This document shows positions 1 through 8,412 of a DNA stretch of 19,485 nucleotides, in pieces. The notes under the pieces were generated by a model. That model was not told where the DNA came from. It ran no database searches and saw only the letters and a list, made by a program, of their open reading frames with translations. The DNA comes from Diplocarpon mali (lineage: Eukaryota; Ascomycota; Leotiomycetes; Helotiales; Drepanopezizaceae). The first letter of the stretch is position 1. Each line of letters starts with the position of its first letter. The DNA lies in the NCBI GenBank assembly GCA_024741835.1, contig JAENRP010000506.1:1-19485 (forward strand), in the 5' to 3' direction. The translations under genes and the position numbers were made by a program.

Positions 1-2
1 AT

Positions 3-300
3 ATAGGTTTTACTAAGTATATTAAATAAGATAGGAATTGTATTAATATTTAAGCAAATAATATAAAGGCAATTGTACTTATAAAGAATCTATACTTATA
101 TAAGTAATTAAAATATATTAATATTACCTACTACTTTATTTATAACCTTATTATAAAGAATAAGTTATTAATCACTTATATCTTAACCGATCGAATAGTA
201 GCAGATAGATTTATAAAGCTATTAAAGATAGTTATAAAGTTTAAAGCATTTAAAGATATACTAGGGTTATAAAAGATAGTAAGGGCTTAATAGGCTTAAG
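3..300 (+). pseudogene. Copia A RNase H, C-terminal fragment (RIP-degraded)
   Basis: Read in the frame starting at base 3, this encodes the end of a Ty1/copia RNase H domain. The recognisable core, roughly residues 25-65, has the family pattern of an asparagine-rich turn, then N-x-Y-L-Y-K, K-Y-I-N-I-T-Y, an IYNLI-like helix and ITYI-L-TD. Next comes the typical C-terminal tail ending near F-K-D-I-L-G-L. In-frame stops are TAA or TAG, which suits RIP of CAA and CAG. In a working element the domain removes the RNA strand of the RNA-DNA hybrid during reverse transcription. Only its end is present here, and the coding end is uncertain. The same segment lies inverted at 1640-1944. Confidence 0.75.
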
Positions 301-304
301 GACG

Positions 305-452
305 ACTCTTAGGCCTGCCTTGCGAGTTAGGTTATATAATCTTATAAAGGAAAGTTTTTAAATCGACTCTTAGGCTTAGACTATAAGTTAAATTATATAG
401 TCTTATAAAGGAATGCTTTTAGAAATTTGACTCTTAGTCCTACCTTATAAGT
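305..452 (+). repeat. Three copies of the 23-bp palindromic motif, left arm
   Basis: Copies lie at 305-327, 366-388 and 430-452, each exactly 23 bp, starting ACTCTTAG and ending in GCGAGT or ATAAGT. Start-to-start distances are 61 and 64 bp. They sit between the RNase H end and the 3' LTR of this Copia A copy. The same three lie inverted in the other arm. A half-copy (CTTAAGAGT) sits just before the LTR, near 512-520. Confidence 0.8.
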
Positions 453-520
453 AAGATTAGTGATTTTAATAAAAGTTGCTATTAATTGATTGTTTTTAAT
501 TTAAAGAGATACTTAAGAGT

Positions 521-785
521 TGGATTAGCGTAAAAGGATAGTTATTATTTTCCTAACTATAGGTTAATTAGAGTAAGGTCTAAGTAAGGGTATTAAGATA
601 GGTGATATAGCTATTACTCTAATATATTATTATATGACCCTATTGCTTAGTTAATAGGATATTGATACGTATATAGCTATAGGGAAGAAAGGGGTAACCT
701 TCCTTCCTTAACTCTTATTAATATATCGACCATCGACCTTTAGAAGCCTCCTTTACCTACTGCGCCGACTTACTTAAGCTTAATA
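521..785 (+). repeat. Copia A 3' LTR (left copy)
   Basis: This sequence of about 265 bp starts TGGATTAGCG and ends TTAATA. It is repeated inverted at 1157-1422. The last 66 bp also occur at 7147-7212, where they adjoin the gag leader of Copia A, so this is LTR rather than internal sequence. The 3' boundary is well fixed by the three copies diverging at the same base. The 5' boundary is a guess based on the TG. Confidence 0.65.
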
Positions 786-1156
786 TAGTTAGGGATTAAG
801 TAATTATGCCTTCCTCCTTTTTACTAGTATCATTTTAGGCTTATATAACTAAGCGTGATTTTTTAAATAGATGGTCTATTTCCTTCCTCTTTATTTTATT
901 AACTATTCTCGATTTGAAGATCCTCTTACCTTTTATAGCAGGGTCATTTTTATTTATTAGTATGAATACCCCTTTGTTTATCAGCCCTTAGTACTCCTTT
1001 AGGCGAGATTGCTAAAAAGGGCGTCTAAGAGTAGTAATCTTGCCTTTTGCCTATAGCTTTTGCAATAGTTCCTAGTCCCTATTCTCCTTCTCTATTAGGA
1101 ATACCTCCGATTTGGCTACGTATAGCTTATTATCTACTTTAAAGGATATCTATATC
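786..1156 (-). pseudogene. Fragment of Copia B reverse transcriptase
   Basis: These 371 bp match 11102-11477, inside the Copia B element, in the same orientation and nearly throughout. They cover the start of the RT domain: the segment leading to a R-I-F-K-S-R-like strand, then an EKSRLVI-like strand and the T-Q-S-L-T-I segment. In an active element this is the finger region that contacts template and incoming nucleotide. Both ends stop exactly at the outer ends of two oppositely oriented Copia A LTRs. The simplest reading is that this is what remains of an older B copy into which two A elements inserted, but a rearrangement could also have made it. Confidence 0.85.
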
Positions 1157-1422
1157 TTATTAAGCTTAAGTGAGTCGTCGCAGTAGGTAATTGAAACTTT
1201 TAAAGGTCGATAGTTGATATATTAGTAAGAGTTAAGAAAGGAAGGTTACTCCTTTCTTCCCTATAGCTATATATATATTAATATCCTACTGATTAAGCAA
1301 TAGGATTATATGATAATATATTAGAGTAATAGTTATATTACTTATCTTAATACCCTTACTTAGACCTTACTCCGATTGACCTATAGTTAGGAAAATAATA
1401 ACTATCCTCTTACGCTAATCCA
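1157..1422 (-). repeat. Copia A 3' LTR (right copy)
   Basis: About 266 bp, the inverted counterpart of 521-785. It starts TATTAAGC on the plus strand and ends CGCTAATCCA. The five bases outside it (1152-1156, TATCT) would be its target duplication. The matching copy cannot be sought because the 5' end of the 5' LTR is outside the window. Confidence 0.7.
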
Positions 1423-1491
1423 ACTCTTAGGTATTTCTTTAAATTCAAAATAATCAATTAATAATAACTTCTATTAAAATCATTAAACTCT

Positions 1492-1640
1492 ACTTATAAG
1501 GCGGGACTAAGAGTCAATTTTCCTAAAAGTGTTTCTTTATAAGATTATATGACTTGACTTATAGTCTAGGCCTAGGAGTTGATTTAAAAACTTTCCTTTA
1601 TAAGACTATATAACCTAACTTGCGAAGCAGGCCTAAGAGT
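1492..1640 (-). repeat. Three copies of the 23-bp palindromic motif, right arm
   Basis: Copies lie at 1492-1514, 1557-1579 and 1618-1640, each 23 bp, reading ACTTRY at the left and AAGAGT or AGGAGT at the right. Spacing is 65 and 61 bp, nearly mirroring the left arm. They lie between the RNase H end and the 3' LTR of Copia A, so they were part of the element's 3' untranslated region before the duplication. Confidence 0.8.
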
Positions 1641-2430
1641 TATCCTTAAGCTTGCTAAGCCTTTACTATCTTTTGCAACCCTAGTATATCTTTAAATGCT
1701 TTAAACTTTATAACTATCTTTAATAGCTTTATAAATCCATTTACTATTATTCGATCGGTTAAGATATAAGTAATTAATAACTTATTCTTTATAATAAGGT
1801 TATAAATAAAGTAGTAAGTAATATTAATATATTTCGATCGCTTATATAAGTATAGACTCTTTATAAGTATAATCGCCTTTATATTATCTATTCGAAGATT
1901 AATACAATTCTTATCCTATTTAATATACTTAGCGAAACTTATATCTTTTAAAACTTAGGCGATTTATAATTCTTACTTATAATTTAATAATATTAATATA
2001 TATTTAGTCTTAGTACTTGCAGTAGCTATTGATTTCTACTTCTTACTTCTTTATAATATAGGTCTACTATATAGTACTATTACGCTTTTAAATATACTTT
2101 TCTAGCCTTTTATATTTGCCTAATCGGAATTAATATATACCTTAAGCTTTGCGCTTATATATTTTATTAATCTATATCTTACCTTTTATATAATTATTAA
2201 TTAAAGGTACCTTTTAAGTCGCTTGATTGCGTTCTTATATTAAATTATTAGATCCTTTAGGTTTTAACTAAGTTGCTTAATAATAAAGGCGATATCTGGT
2301 CTTATATATACTATAGTATATATAATTGCTCTAATATCTTATTAATACTTCTTTAGATTTCCTCTTTACTCATTTTTATTAATAGGCTTTAACTTATTAT
2401 ACTTTCCTTTAATTAGAGTACGCTTTAGCT
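1600..2430 (-). pseudogene. Copia A RNase H domain
   Basis: Minus-strand reading gives a classic Ty1/copia RNase H. It has an S-K-K-x-K-S-I-A-T-A-S-T-K-x-K-Y-I segment near 2050-2000, where intact members have S-T-E-A-E-Y, so the catalytic Glu codons now read Lys. It continues with an RIDNIKAI-like strand, N-or-S-L-Y-L-Y-K-R-S-K-Y-I-N-I and the tail ending near 1690. The tail overlaps the inverted duplication. Stops inside are TAA or TAG at glutamine-like positions. The enzyme would degrade genomic RNA during cDNA synthesis. The domain follows RT directly, as in all copia elements. The precise stop codon is uncertain because true and RIP-made stops look alike. Confidence 0.8.
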
Positions 2431-2439
2431 TAAAGTTAA

Positions 2440-3330
2440 GAGTATAAGTAGAGAGTCCTATTTAGTCTAGGATCTTCTTAATATACTACTCTTAGTCTAA
2501 TTAGAGTTCTTAAATAAAGTAGTTCCTTATAATGCAAATACTAAGGATCTTATAAATTCCCCTTAGATCCTTAGTATTAAAATGTTTTCAAATAGTTATA
2601 AAGAACTAATCTAATTAAGTAGTTGTTTTCGCAGCTATAGCAATTTCGTTAATATATAGTAGCAATTTAATTTTATACTTAGTATAGGTAAATAGATAAA
2701 GGTTAGCTAAGCTTTAAACGAATCCTATTTCTATTAAAGTAGAGCTATATAAGAGGTTCTAATTATAAGCTGATTATTTAAGCCTATAAATACTATAAAG
2801 TATATAAGGAGAGTGGCTAGCGCGTATAAGAATACTATTAGATTAAGAGAGAAAAATCCATTCCTTTATAATCGCTTTAGTAAATGCATTTTTAATATTA
2901 TACTATTTGCATTTAAGGTCCTTAGTAGCTATTATTGCTATAAATATACAAAGGGTATCTATACAAACTATTAGCGCGAATATATTAAAGTAGTCTTCTT
3001 TATACTATTAAGAGAAGTCCTTAGCTATAAGCCTTGCCTTATAACGTTCTAAGGTCTTATCTATATATATTTTGATTATAAAGACCTACTTTATTAATAC
3101 TAGGTTTATATCCTTTGGCATCGGTTCCTCTATCTATATGCCATTTATAATAAGAGAGCTTATCTCTTCTTAGATTGCCTTATTCTATACTACTTTATTC
3201 TCTAAGTTATTAATAGCTTTATTATACGTCTTTGAAAGAGAGATTTTTATTATCCCTTTAGTAGCTAGGAATATATTATCTTTATTAAAGCTCTATTGAA
3301 GTTCGAGCTTATAGATCCTATGCGCTATTA
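2440..3330 (-). pseudogene. Copia A reverse transcriptase domain
   Basis: Minus-strand reading gives the copia RT fingers near 3080-2960: W-or-V-F-x-I-K, then E-R-Y-K-A-R-L-I-A-K-D-F-S, then Y-K-E-D-Y-F-N-I-F-A. The catalytic loop is at 2645-2656, inside LLLY-INE-IAIA. The family has Y-V-D-D there, so the first Asp reads Asn and the second Glu, and the enzyme is dead. The Val-to-Ile and Asp-to-Asn changes fit G-to-A transitions; the Glu does not and may be ancestral. The domain would copy element RNA into cDNA in the virus-like particle. Boundaries are approximate. Confidence 0.8.
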
Positions 3331-3799
3331 TGGCCTAGATACACTTAGACTCGCATTCGTTTAAGGTATCTTCTAGTTCTAGGTCTTTATTCCTTTTTAA
3401 AAGCGTAAGTTCAGCTATAGGTTCTATAGGCTTATTATCTAAGGAACCGCTTTCTAATAGTAAAGACTTATTATTACTTATACCTATTTTAGGAATATCC
3501 TTTATTATAGGTGCTTTAACTAAAGGGATAATAATATTAAAGTTGTTTTATACTTTAAGTAGTTTGCAGATAATAGGAATAGTCTATTCGGCCTTTAGGT
3601 GACTAATAGGTCGTCGATCAATAGGTGCGCTTAATATACTTAAGCTAAGAGAAAGGGTTATTAGTTTAGTTTAATAGTATTACTATTAAGTAGTATACCT
3701 TGCGAATCTTTAGGTATATAGAGCTTTAAAGATAGCTCCTTCCTATTTTAAGATTTATTAAACTTAACTACTAAGGATATAATTACTCGCCTTAGATCT

Positions 3800-4745
3800 A
3801 GTATATCTAATATCTATTACTTTATTATCTATTTAATATATTTAATAAATATATACTCTCTACCTTGGTCTATTAGCTTCTTACTCTTTATACCTATAGG
3901 CTAGGATTTTAAGCTAATATAAGAGTAGTAAACGCTTCTAAAGATATAGATATAGTCTAAGCTTAACTTCTATTTGAAATATACCTTATATAGCAATATT
4001 CAAGTGCTATTAACTATTAGTCTACTACCTATTCTATTTTATAAGTATATATCTGCCTTAATTATAAGGTCTTAGAATTCTAGTAGTAGGTTAGTATCTT
4101 ATAGTAGAGTGCAATAGTCAGTCTCTACTTGCTAAATGCTTTGCTTAATAATACTATTTTAATAAGAACCTTTATATATTATAATTAGTTTATAGCAAAC
4201 TCCTTATTTTGCCTATTTATTAAGCTTTACTTTAATCTCTAATATATTATTAGACTTAATAGCTATTAGCTTTAATTAAGTTTAGCGTTCCTCTATTACT
4301 TTTCAAGTTTCTAGCTTTTTTATAAGCTTAGATTTAATCCTAGCGCAAATAGTCTATATTTACTAAGTAGAGTTATCTACTATTTAAAAAAACCAATTAT
4401 TTCCTTTAATTAAAGTTGTAAATAGTTTAGTAATATTAATAGATATTAGCGATAATATCGAATCTTTTTATAAACTAAGCTTAATTTACATTTGATTTTA
4501 AAGTTTTATTAGCTTATAAATTCAATATATTAAGCGATTCTTTAATACTTAGATCTTCTATTTTAAAGTTAAGACCTTATATAAGCCTTTTAATTTCTCT
4601 AGCCTTAAATATGCGAATCTTTTATATATTAGTTAATACTTTAATAAGCTTTCGGCTCTTAATAGCTTTAGTAGCCTATTATCAATCGATACTTTATTAT
4701 TAATAGCTAAAAAGGACTAATAATAGCAGTTTAAGGTTTTACCAT
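3800..4745 (-). pseudogene. Copia A pre-integrase and integrase core
   Basis: Reading the minus strand from 4745, the frame leaves the repeat array into a GAG-pre-integrase segment with Y-K-R-F-A-Y-L-R-L-E-K-L-K-G-L near 4640-4570 (H-x-R-F-A-H in intact members). A KLIKLQ-like stretch follows and then the catalytic core. The first Asp lies in I-N-I-T near 4440 and reads Asn. The second lies in IRSNN near 4260 and also reads Asn. A FWD-like helix and the C-terminal SVYYSYI-like strand follow to about 3850. Integrase joins cDNA ends to target DNA. Loss of both Asp residues makes this copy inactive. The stretch at 3330-3800 is the usual low-complexity linker to RT. Confidence 0.8.
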
Positions 4746-4750
4746 TTTCT

Positions 4751-5220
4751 AATTGCAAGCCTAGCTTAGGAGTCGTTTTTAATAAAACTGTAAGATCCAC
4801 TTGCGGTCTTGGCTTAAGAGTCGATTTCTTAAAAATAGTAAGATCTACTTATAGTCTTAGCTTAAAAGTTATTTCTAATAAATTCGCAAAGTTCACTTGC
4901 AATCCTAGCTTAAGAGTTATTTCTGCGAATTTCACTTGCAATCTTAGCTTAAGAGTTATTATTAGCGAATCTATAGAATCCACTTGCAATCTTAGCCTAA
5001 GAGTCATTTCTATTAAATTCACTTATAATCCTAGCTTAAGAGTTATCTTTAAAGATATATTATATTTTACTTATAGTTTTAGCTTAAGAATCATTTTTAT
5101 AAATTTTACTTACAATCCTAGCTTAAGAGTCTATCTATTCTCCTTATCCTTACTTAATTATATTAGGGTAAAGAGTGCACTTTCCTTAAAGGAATCCACT
5201 TATAAGTCTAGCTTAAGAGT
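4751..5220 (-). repeat. In-frame array of ten 23-bp motif units in the Copia A polyprotein
   Basis: Ten units of exactly 23 bp start at 4751, 4799, 4847, 4895, 4934, 4982, 5021, 5069, 5108 and 5198. Start-to-start steps are 48, 48, 48, 39, 48, 39, 48, 39 and 90, all multiples of three. Spacers are 25 or 16 bp, plus one of 67. In the polyprotein frame each unit reads approximately T-L-K-L-G-L-Q-V. Variants occur at positions 1-7, and TAA replaces CAA in several. Alternating 39 and 48 suggests an 87-bp higher-order unit. The array sits between protease and the pre-integrase zinc region, where ordinary copia elements have only a short linker. Confidence 0.9.
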
Positions 5221-5229
5221 TAATTTCTA

Positions 5230-5700
5230 TAATATTACCTTTAAGATAATATAAAGTTTATCTTTAATTTTAGTTTTAAAGATTATTTTATAATTATTAT
5301 TTATAAACTATATAAATTGATTATTAAAAACTCTTATATAATTTAACTTTATATAAATCTTATAGTTAGATAAAAGATTAATACTTAAGCTAAGTATAAA
5401 GAGAACATTTTATAAAAGGAAAGAAATACTAATAATATTTATCTCTACTATACCTATTAAATCTATATATAACCTTTTACTATTAACTTTAATAGAGCGC
5501 CTTTTTATTTTAATAAGTAAGCCTTTAAATAAATAGGGTTAATTAATTATATATGCTATATAATTAGTATTATTATATTAGTCGGATTTAAGGATCTTAT
5601 AAAGATCGGCTTTTAAGATATAGGCATTTTTATTATAATTATCATTTGTATTATTAGAAGTGGATTTAAGTTTAAATAACCTACTATTATTATTAGAAGT
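5230..5700 (-). pseudogene. Copia A protease domain
   Basis: Minus-strand reading gives the second half of a copia aspartic protease. An I-x-x-I-S-I-S-F-L-L strand is followed by N-V-L-F-I-L-S-L-S-I-N-L-L-S, matching the family's N-V-L-Y-V-P-x-L-x-x-N-L-L-S segment near 5420-5360. The frame then runs on into the repeat array. I could not place the catalytic D-S/T-G with certainty. The protease would cut the gag-pol precursor into working proteins. Stops are TAA/TAG only. Confidence 0.6.
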
Positions 5701-5709
5701 ATCTGCTAA

Positions 5710-6770
5710 AATTTTGGCTAAATAGCCTTTTCCTTTGCCTTTCTTTAGTAGTTGCGGCCTTTAATAGGATAAGGGCAGTTTTCTTCTTAACTTCTGCTTC
5801 GATTGCTTCTTAATATTAAAGCTAGCGACTATATTAATTAATTGCCTTTTAACTTTATAATTAGTAATATTATAAGCACTATTATAGAAGTAGTATCCCT
5901 AATGAGCTTAAGGGCTTATCCTACGCTCCTTCTTCTTCTTAGGCTTATTATTACCTTATAACGCGGTATTTGCCGATTTAGAGCATCCTTCGAGGTCTTA
6001 CTTAATAGTTTAAAGGAGGTCGATCTTCTTATAGATCTTAAGGTTAAGTTAAATAAGAAGAGATTATTTTATAATAGCAAACTTAAGAGAGAGGCTATTA
6101 AGTAGGAAATTAAAAAGCTGAGTTTCTTTAAAAGTTATAGCTATCTTAAGATCTATAGCTCTTACTCTTCTTCTTACTTTATATAATATAGATTAAGTAA
6201 AGTCTATATTTATATCTATATTATTACTATCTTTATCTTTTTTATATTAAAATAAAGTGATTTACTATAGTAGATACTAAGTATTAAAAGCAATTATCTA
6301 AAAGTATTTTACCTTTAAAGTATCCTATCTTATCTTTGCATTATTATAAACTTAAATAAAATCTTAGTTTTTATTACTTAAACCTTTATTAATCTTAAGC
6401 TTATATTTAACTAAGGCTAGCCTATACTCCTTCTCCTTTTTCATATTTAAAATCTGCCTTTAGGATTCTTAGTTATTATCTACTAGAGCTCTTAGGCTAA
6501 GCTTATTTAATATATTTAGCAAATCCTTAGTAGTTATATTAGCTATTAAAGTAGAAGTAGACAAATTGGTAAAAGGAGTATAAAAGGCTATTCTTATATA
6601 TTTAATAAGTGTCTTTTGAATCGCTATTTTAATACCTTTGCTTTTAAAGTAAAGCTTTAAATCGTCGAACCATTATTACCAGTTCTTTTAAGAGAGTTAG
6701 AGGTCTTTAGGTCTAGTGTTTCGATCGGAATTAGAAGCTATTGCCGTTTCAAATAAAATTGCATTTAAAA
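5710..6770 (-). pseudogene. Copia A gag (capsid and basic region)
   Basis: Minus-strand reading from about 6720 gives a copia-type capsid start: N-W-x-x-W-F-D-D-L-K-L-Y-F-K-S-K-G, a helix-rich stretch of about 150 codons, then a Lys-rich region near 5840-5720 with K-K-G-K-G-K-G. A degenerate G-Y-Y-F-Y-N-S-A-Y-N motif near 5910-5870 may be what is left of a CCHC knuckle, its Cys and His codons turned to Tyr (TGC and CAC to TAC). Gag forms the virus-like particle and binds element RNA. A start near 6770 is a weak choice, and the leader to 7146 carries four short repeats. Confidence 0.65.
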
Positions 6771-6899
6771 TCAAATAAATTAAATAGTTAAAGGCACTCC
6801 TTCTATCGAAAGGTTGAAATAATTAAATAGTAAGTATTATAGAAGTATTAAATAGGAAAGAAGTCCTCTTATCGAAAAGGGTTTTTAGGCTATAACGCA

Positions 6900-7027
6900 G
6901 GGAATCATACCTCCTATAAAATATAATAAAGTAAGGAATTATACCTCTTGTAGTACTAAAGGGTTATAAAGCAAGGAATTATACCTCTTATAATATAGGT
7001 TGGCTAAATAGGGAATTATACCTCCTA
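6900..7027 (-). repeat. Four short repeats in the Copia A leader
   Basis: A unit of about 17 bp, GGAATTATACCTCYTA-like on the plus strand, occurs at about 6900-6916, 6933-6949, 6973-6989 and 7010-7027, spaced 33-40 bp apart. It lies between the 5' LTR end and gag, where packaging and dimer signals sit in retroelements. Any such role here is inference. Confidence 0.7.
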
Positions 7028-7146
7028 TTCGCCGATTGCTCGCCTCTTACTATAAGTCTTATTCAACTTCCTATTAATAGTTGCAGCGCAAGTGCTTTTT
7101 AAAGGAAGTTAATAATCTATTATCGGTTTAGCCAAGGCTTATAATC

Positions 7147-7212
7147 TATTAAGCTTAAGTGAGTCAGCGCAGTAGGTAATAGAAACTTCTAAAGGTCGAT
7201 AGTCGATATATA
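7147..7212 (-). repeat. Copia A 5' LTR, last 66 bp only
   Basis: Matches the ends of the LTRs at 720-785 and 1157-1222 (CTTAAGCTTAATA terminus, AAGGTCGATAG-like block). Homology stops abruptly after GATATAT at about 7212, where a TGGTGCGG sequence begins. The remaining about 200 bp of LTR are missing from the window, as expected if another element was inserted here. Confidence 0.75.
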
Positions 7213-7574
7213 TGGTGCGGTCGGCTGGAGGGCCTTTATTGGGTCGCTTAGGAGGCTCGCAGAAGTAGGAGAAGATAATTAATATGGAGACCTGAGATGG
7301 ATAGGTCTTATGATATATATCACATAATCGGCGCAGGACAGTGGGAGGATAAAAGGGCCATCTTCTATATATAGAGATAGCGCGCGTCGCCATAAGTACT
7401 GAATATACCCTATACTTAGGACTTATTCCTAATATCTTATCTAAGAGAGCCCGCTTATAGTGCTTCCTCCTTTTGTTTTTAGGTCTTCCCTTAGGCCTAT
7501 TCTTATATTGTCTTCCCTTAGTTTTATATTAGTAACTTACGCAAGGACCGATTTCTTGAGATTTCCATCCTTAT
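7213..7574 (+). repeat. GC-richer LTR or leader of element G
   Basis: This stretch is visibly richer in G+C than its surroundings, especially 7213-7400, and retains CpA and TpG. It has a TATA-like palindrome (CTATATATAG, 7365-7374), a minus-strand AATAAA (plus-strand 7235-7240) and a 12-bp direct repeat GTCTTCCCTTAG at 7483-7494 and 7510-7521. These are typical of LTR promoter and polyadenylation sequence. Which strand they serve is unclear: I favour G's 5' LTR, but a divergent Copia A LTR is the alternative. The 84-codon minus-strand frame here (7139-7393) has no recognisable domain and is probably chance. Confidence 0.45.
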
Positions 7575-7666
7575 ATGACCTTATCGATCTCTTAGTTTAT
7601 AGATAAGAGACCGGCCTTTGAAATACGTCTTCGAAACACTTATAGCATTTTAATCAACTTTAAAAC
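7575..7666 (+). pseudogene. Start of element G gag, cut by Copia B
   Basis: An ATG at 7575 opens a frame with a single in-frame TAG, reading M-T-L-S-I-S, then FIDKRPAFEIRLRN and on to the AAAAC target duplication. Upstream in the same frame there is a TGA at 7557, so this ATG is the natural start. Joined to 15727 after removal of Copia B and one AAAAC copy, it continues in phase for more than 1100 codons. I recognise no domain in this N-terminal piece. Confidence 0.6.
7662..7666. repeat. Target-site duplication AAAAC, left copy
   Basis: Five bases directly outside the left LTR of Copia B, identical to 15722-15726. A 5-bp duplication is the usual signature of Ty1/copia integration. Confidence 0.9.
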
Positions 7667-7965
7667 TGTAGGTTCTATACTAGTAATCGATATTCACATA
7701 AATATAGTTAAGTACTTATTATTAAAAAGAATCTATTGTAATATCTGTCTATCTCTATATAATTGAGATAGTACCTTTATACCTATAAATGTCCTCCCTC
7801 TTATAGTCCCTTTTAGCCGCATATAGATATCCTTCTAAGGTCCTCCGGCTGAATAGCCGTCTGAAATATATACGAAACCCCTTATATCGTATATAGTACA
7901 GCTGTATAGGATGACCTTAGGAATAAAGGCAGCTTGCCTCTTATATAGGAATCTGCGTACTAATA
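7667..7965 (-). repeat. Copia B 3' LTR
   Basis: 299 bp, TGTAGGTTC at the left and ACTAATA at the right (TA for an expected CA). It aligns without gaps to 15423-15721. By hand I count about 31 differences, every one a C/T or G/A transition. A TATATAAG-like string near 7940 is absent from the other LTR (which has GCATAGG), so it is a RIP product and not a promoter. Confidence 0.92.
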
Positions 7966-8043
7966 CCGGCAGTACTCTCTTTTGAAAAGACCTTTTTAAC
8001 TCGCATAAGGAAGTACGCAGAATAGGTGTATAAAGGAGGCAGA
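7929..8043. repeat. Inverted repeat at the Copia B 3' LTR edge
   Basis: TCTGCGTACT at 7952-7961 pairs perfectly with AGTACGCAGA at 8012-8021. Weaker pairing of GCCTC near 7935 with GAGGC near 8040 extends it. The loop is about 50 bp. The right arm resembles the start of the element's own LTR in opposite orientation. Confidence 0.55.
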
Positions 8044-8412
8044 TCGGTAGTAAATAATCAAATAGCTATAAAGAATAAAATAGTAAAGACAAATAGCTTA
8101 ATAGTAAAAGCAGGTATAATAAGTGATAAGGATAGTATATAGGAAGTAGAATAGCAAAGATAAAGGCAAATAGCAAAGAAGGAAAGGAAAGGTGTCTAAG
8201 TGATAGAAGCAATCTAAAGTCTTTATTCGAGCCTTATAGTAGTGCGATTATAGTCTGGTTGCGTTTTAGTAGGTTCGAGACTTTTTATTAAGGAGTCATC
8301 TGGAGTTGTAATCTACTATAGCTATGAATTATAATAATTTATAAAAGGGAAAAGAGGGGCCTTTAAGAAGGCATATATATTAAGCTTCCCTCCTCCCTTG
8401 ATCTTTTAACTC
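7966..8412. other. 3' non-polyprotein segment of Copia B, no gene seen
   Basis: The first part (to about 8045) contains a pyrimidine run CTCTCTTTT (purine-rich on the element's sense strand, a possible polypurine tract) and a partial inverted copy of the LTR end. Then follows A-rich sequence to 8200, and a region ending in a plus-strand TATA-like CATATATATTAAG (about 8371-8383) and a CT-rich run before the unknown frame. The TATA may itself be a RIP artefact. Confidence 0.5.

Larger units (their letters stand above)
1..785 (+). mobile_element. 3' end of a second Copia A copy (plus strand)
   Basis: This is the terminal part of a Copia-type LTR retrotransposon entering from the left edge. It holds the end of RNase H, a 3' untranslated stretch with three 23-bp motifs, and a 3' LTR ending at 785. 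It is the inverted counterpart of 1157-1944, matching it in order and nearly base for base, with differences that look like C/T and G/A transitions. The LTR end, CTTAAGCTTAATA, is shared with the copies at 1157 and 7147. Its final TA is taken to be a RIP-altered CA. The 5' part lies outside the window. Confidence 0.8.
1..1944. repeat. Large inverted duplication (arms 1-785 and 1157-1944)
   Basis: The left arm reads as the reverse complement of the right arm from the window edge to about 1944, with a 371-bp spacer at 786-1156. Pairing is continuous through LTR, 3' untranslated sequence, three 23-bp motifs and the RNase H end. The left arm may extend beyond the window. It results from two Copia A copies placed tail to tail. 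If transcribed through, it would give a long hairpin RNA. Confidence 0.85.
1157..7212 (-). mobile_element. Copia family A retrotransposon (degraded, 5' LTR interrupted)
   Basis: A Ty1/copia-order element read on the minus strand. It has a 5' LTR end (7147-7212), a leader with four short repeats, gag, protease, an in-frame repeat array, integrase, RT, RNase H, a 3' untranslated segment with three 23-bp motifs, and a 3' LTR (1157-1422). Integrase before RT is diagnostic of copia rather than gypsy. RIP damage is heavy: catalytic Asp codons read as Asn, and many CAA/CAG codons as stops. Only the last 66 bp of the 5' LTR are here, because sequence changes abruptly at 7213 to what I read as an inserted element G. 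The missing about 200 bp of LTR should lie to the right of the window. Confidence 0.85.

Noticed and set aside
4751..5220. CRISPR-like array (23-bp repeat, 16 or 25-bp spacers)
   Set aside because: Spacers resemble one another, steps are all multiples of three, the array is translated within a retroelement polyprotein, and the setting is a RIP-degraded eukaryotic genome.
7244..7266. Possible degenerate 23-bp motif in the GC-richer segment (CGCTTAGGAGGCTCGCAG)
   Set aside because: The halves match only after shifting and the conserved ends are missing.
7139..7393. Minus-strand 84-codon frame
   Set aside because: It spans the break between the Copia A LTR and the adjoining sequence and has no domain; more likely LTR sequence left open by its higher GC.
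7938..7949. TATA box in the Copia B LTR
   Set aside because: The partner LTR has GCATAGG at this site, so the TATA string was made by RIP.
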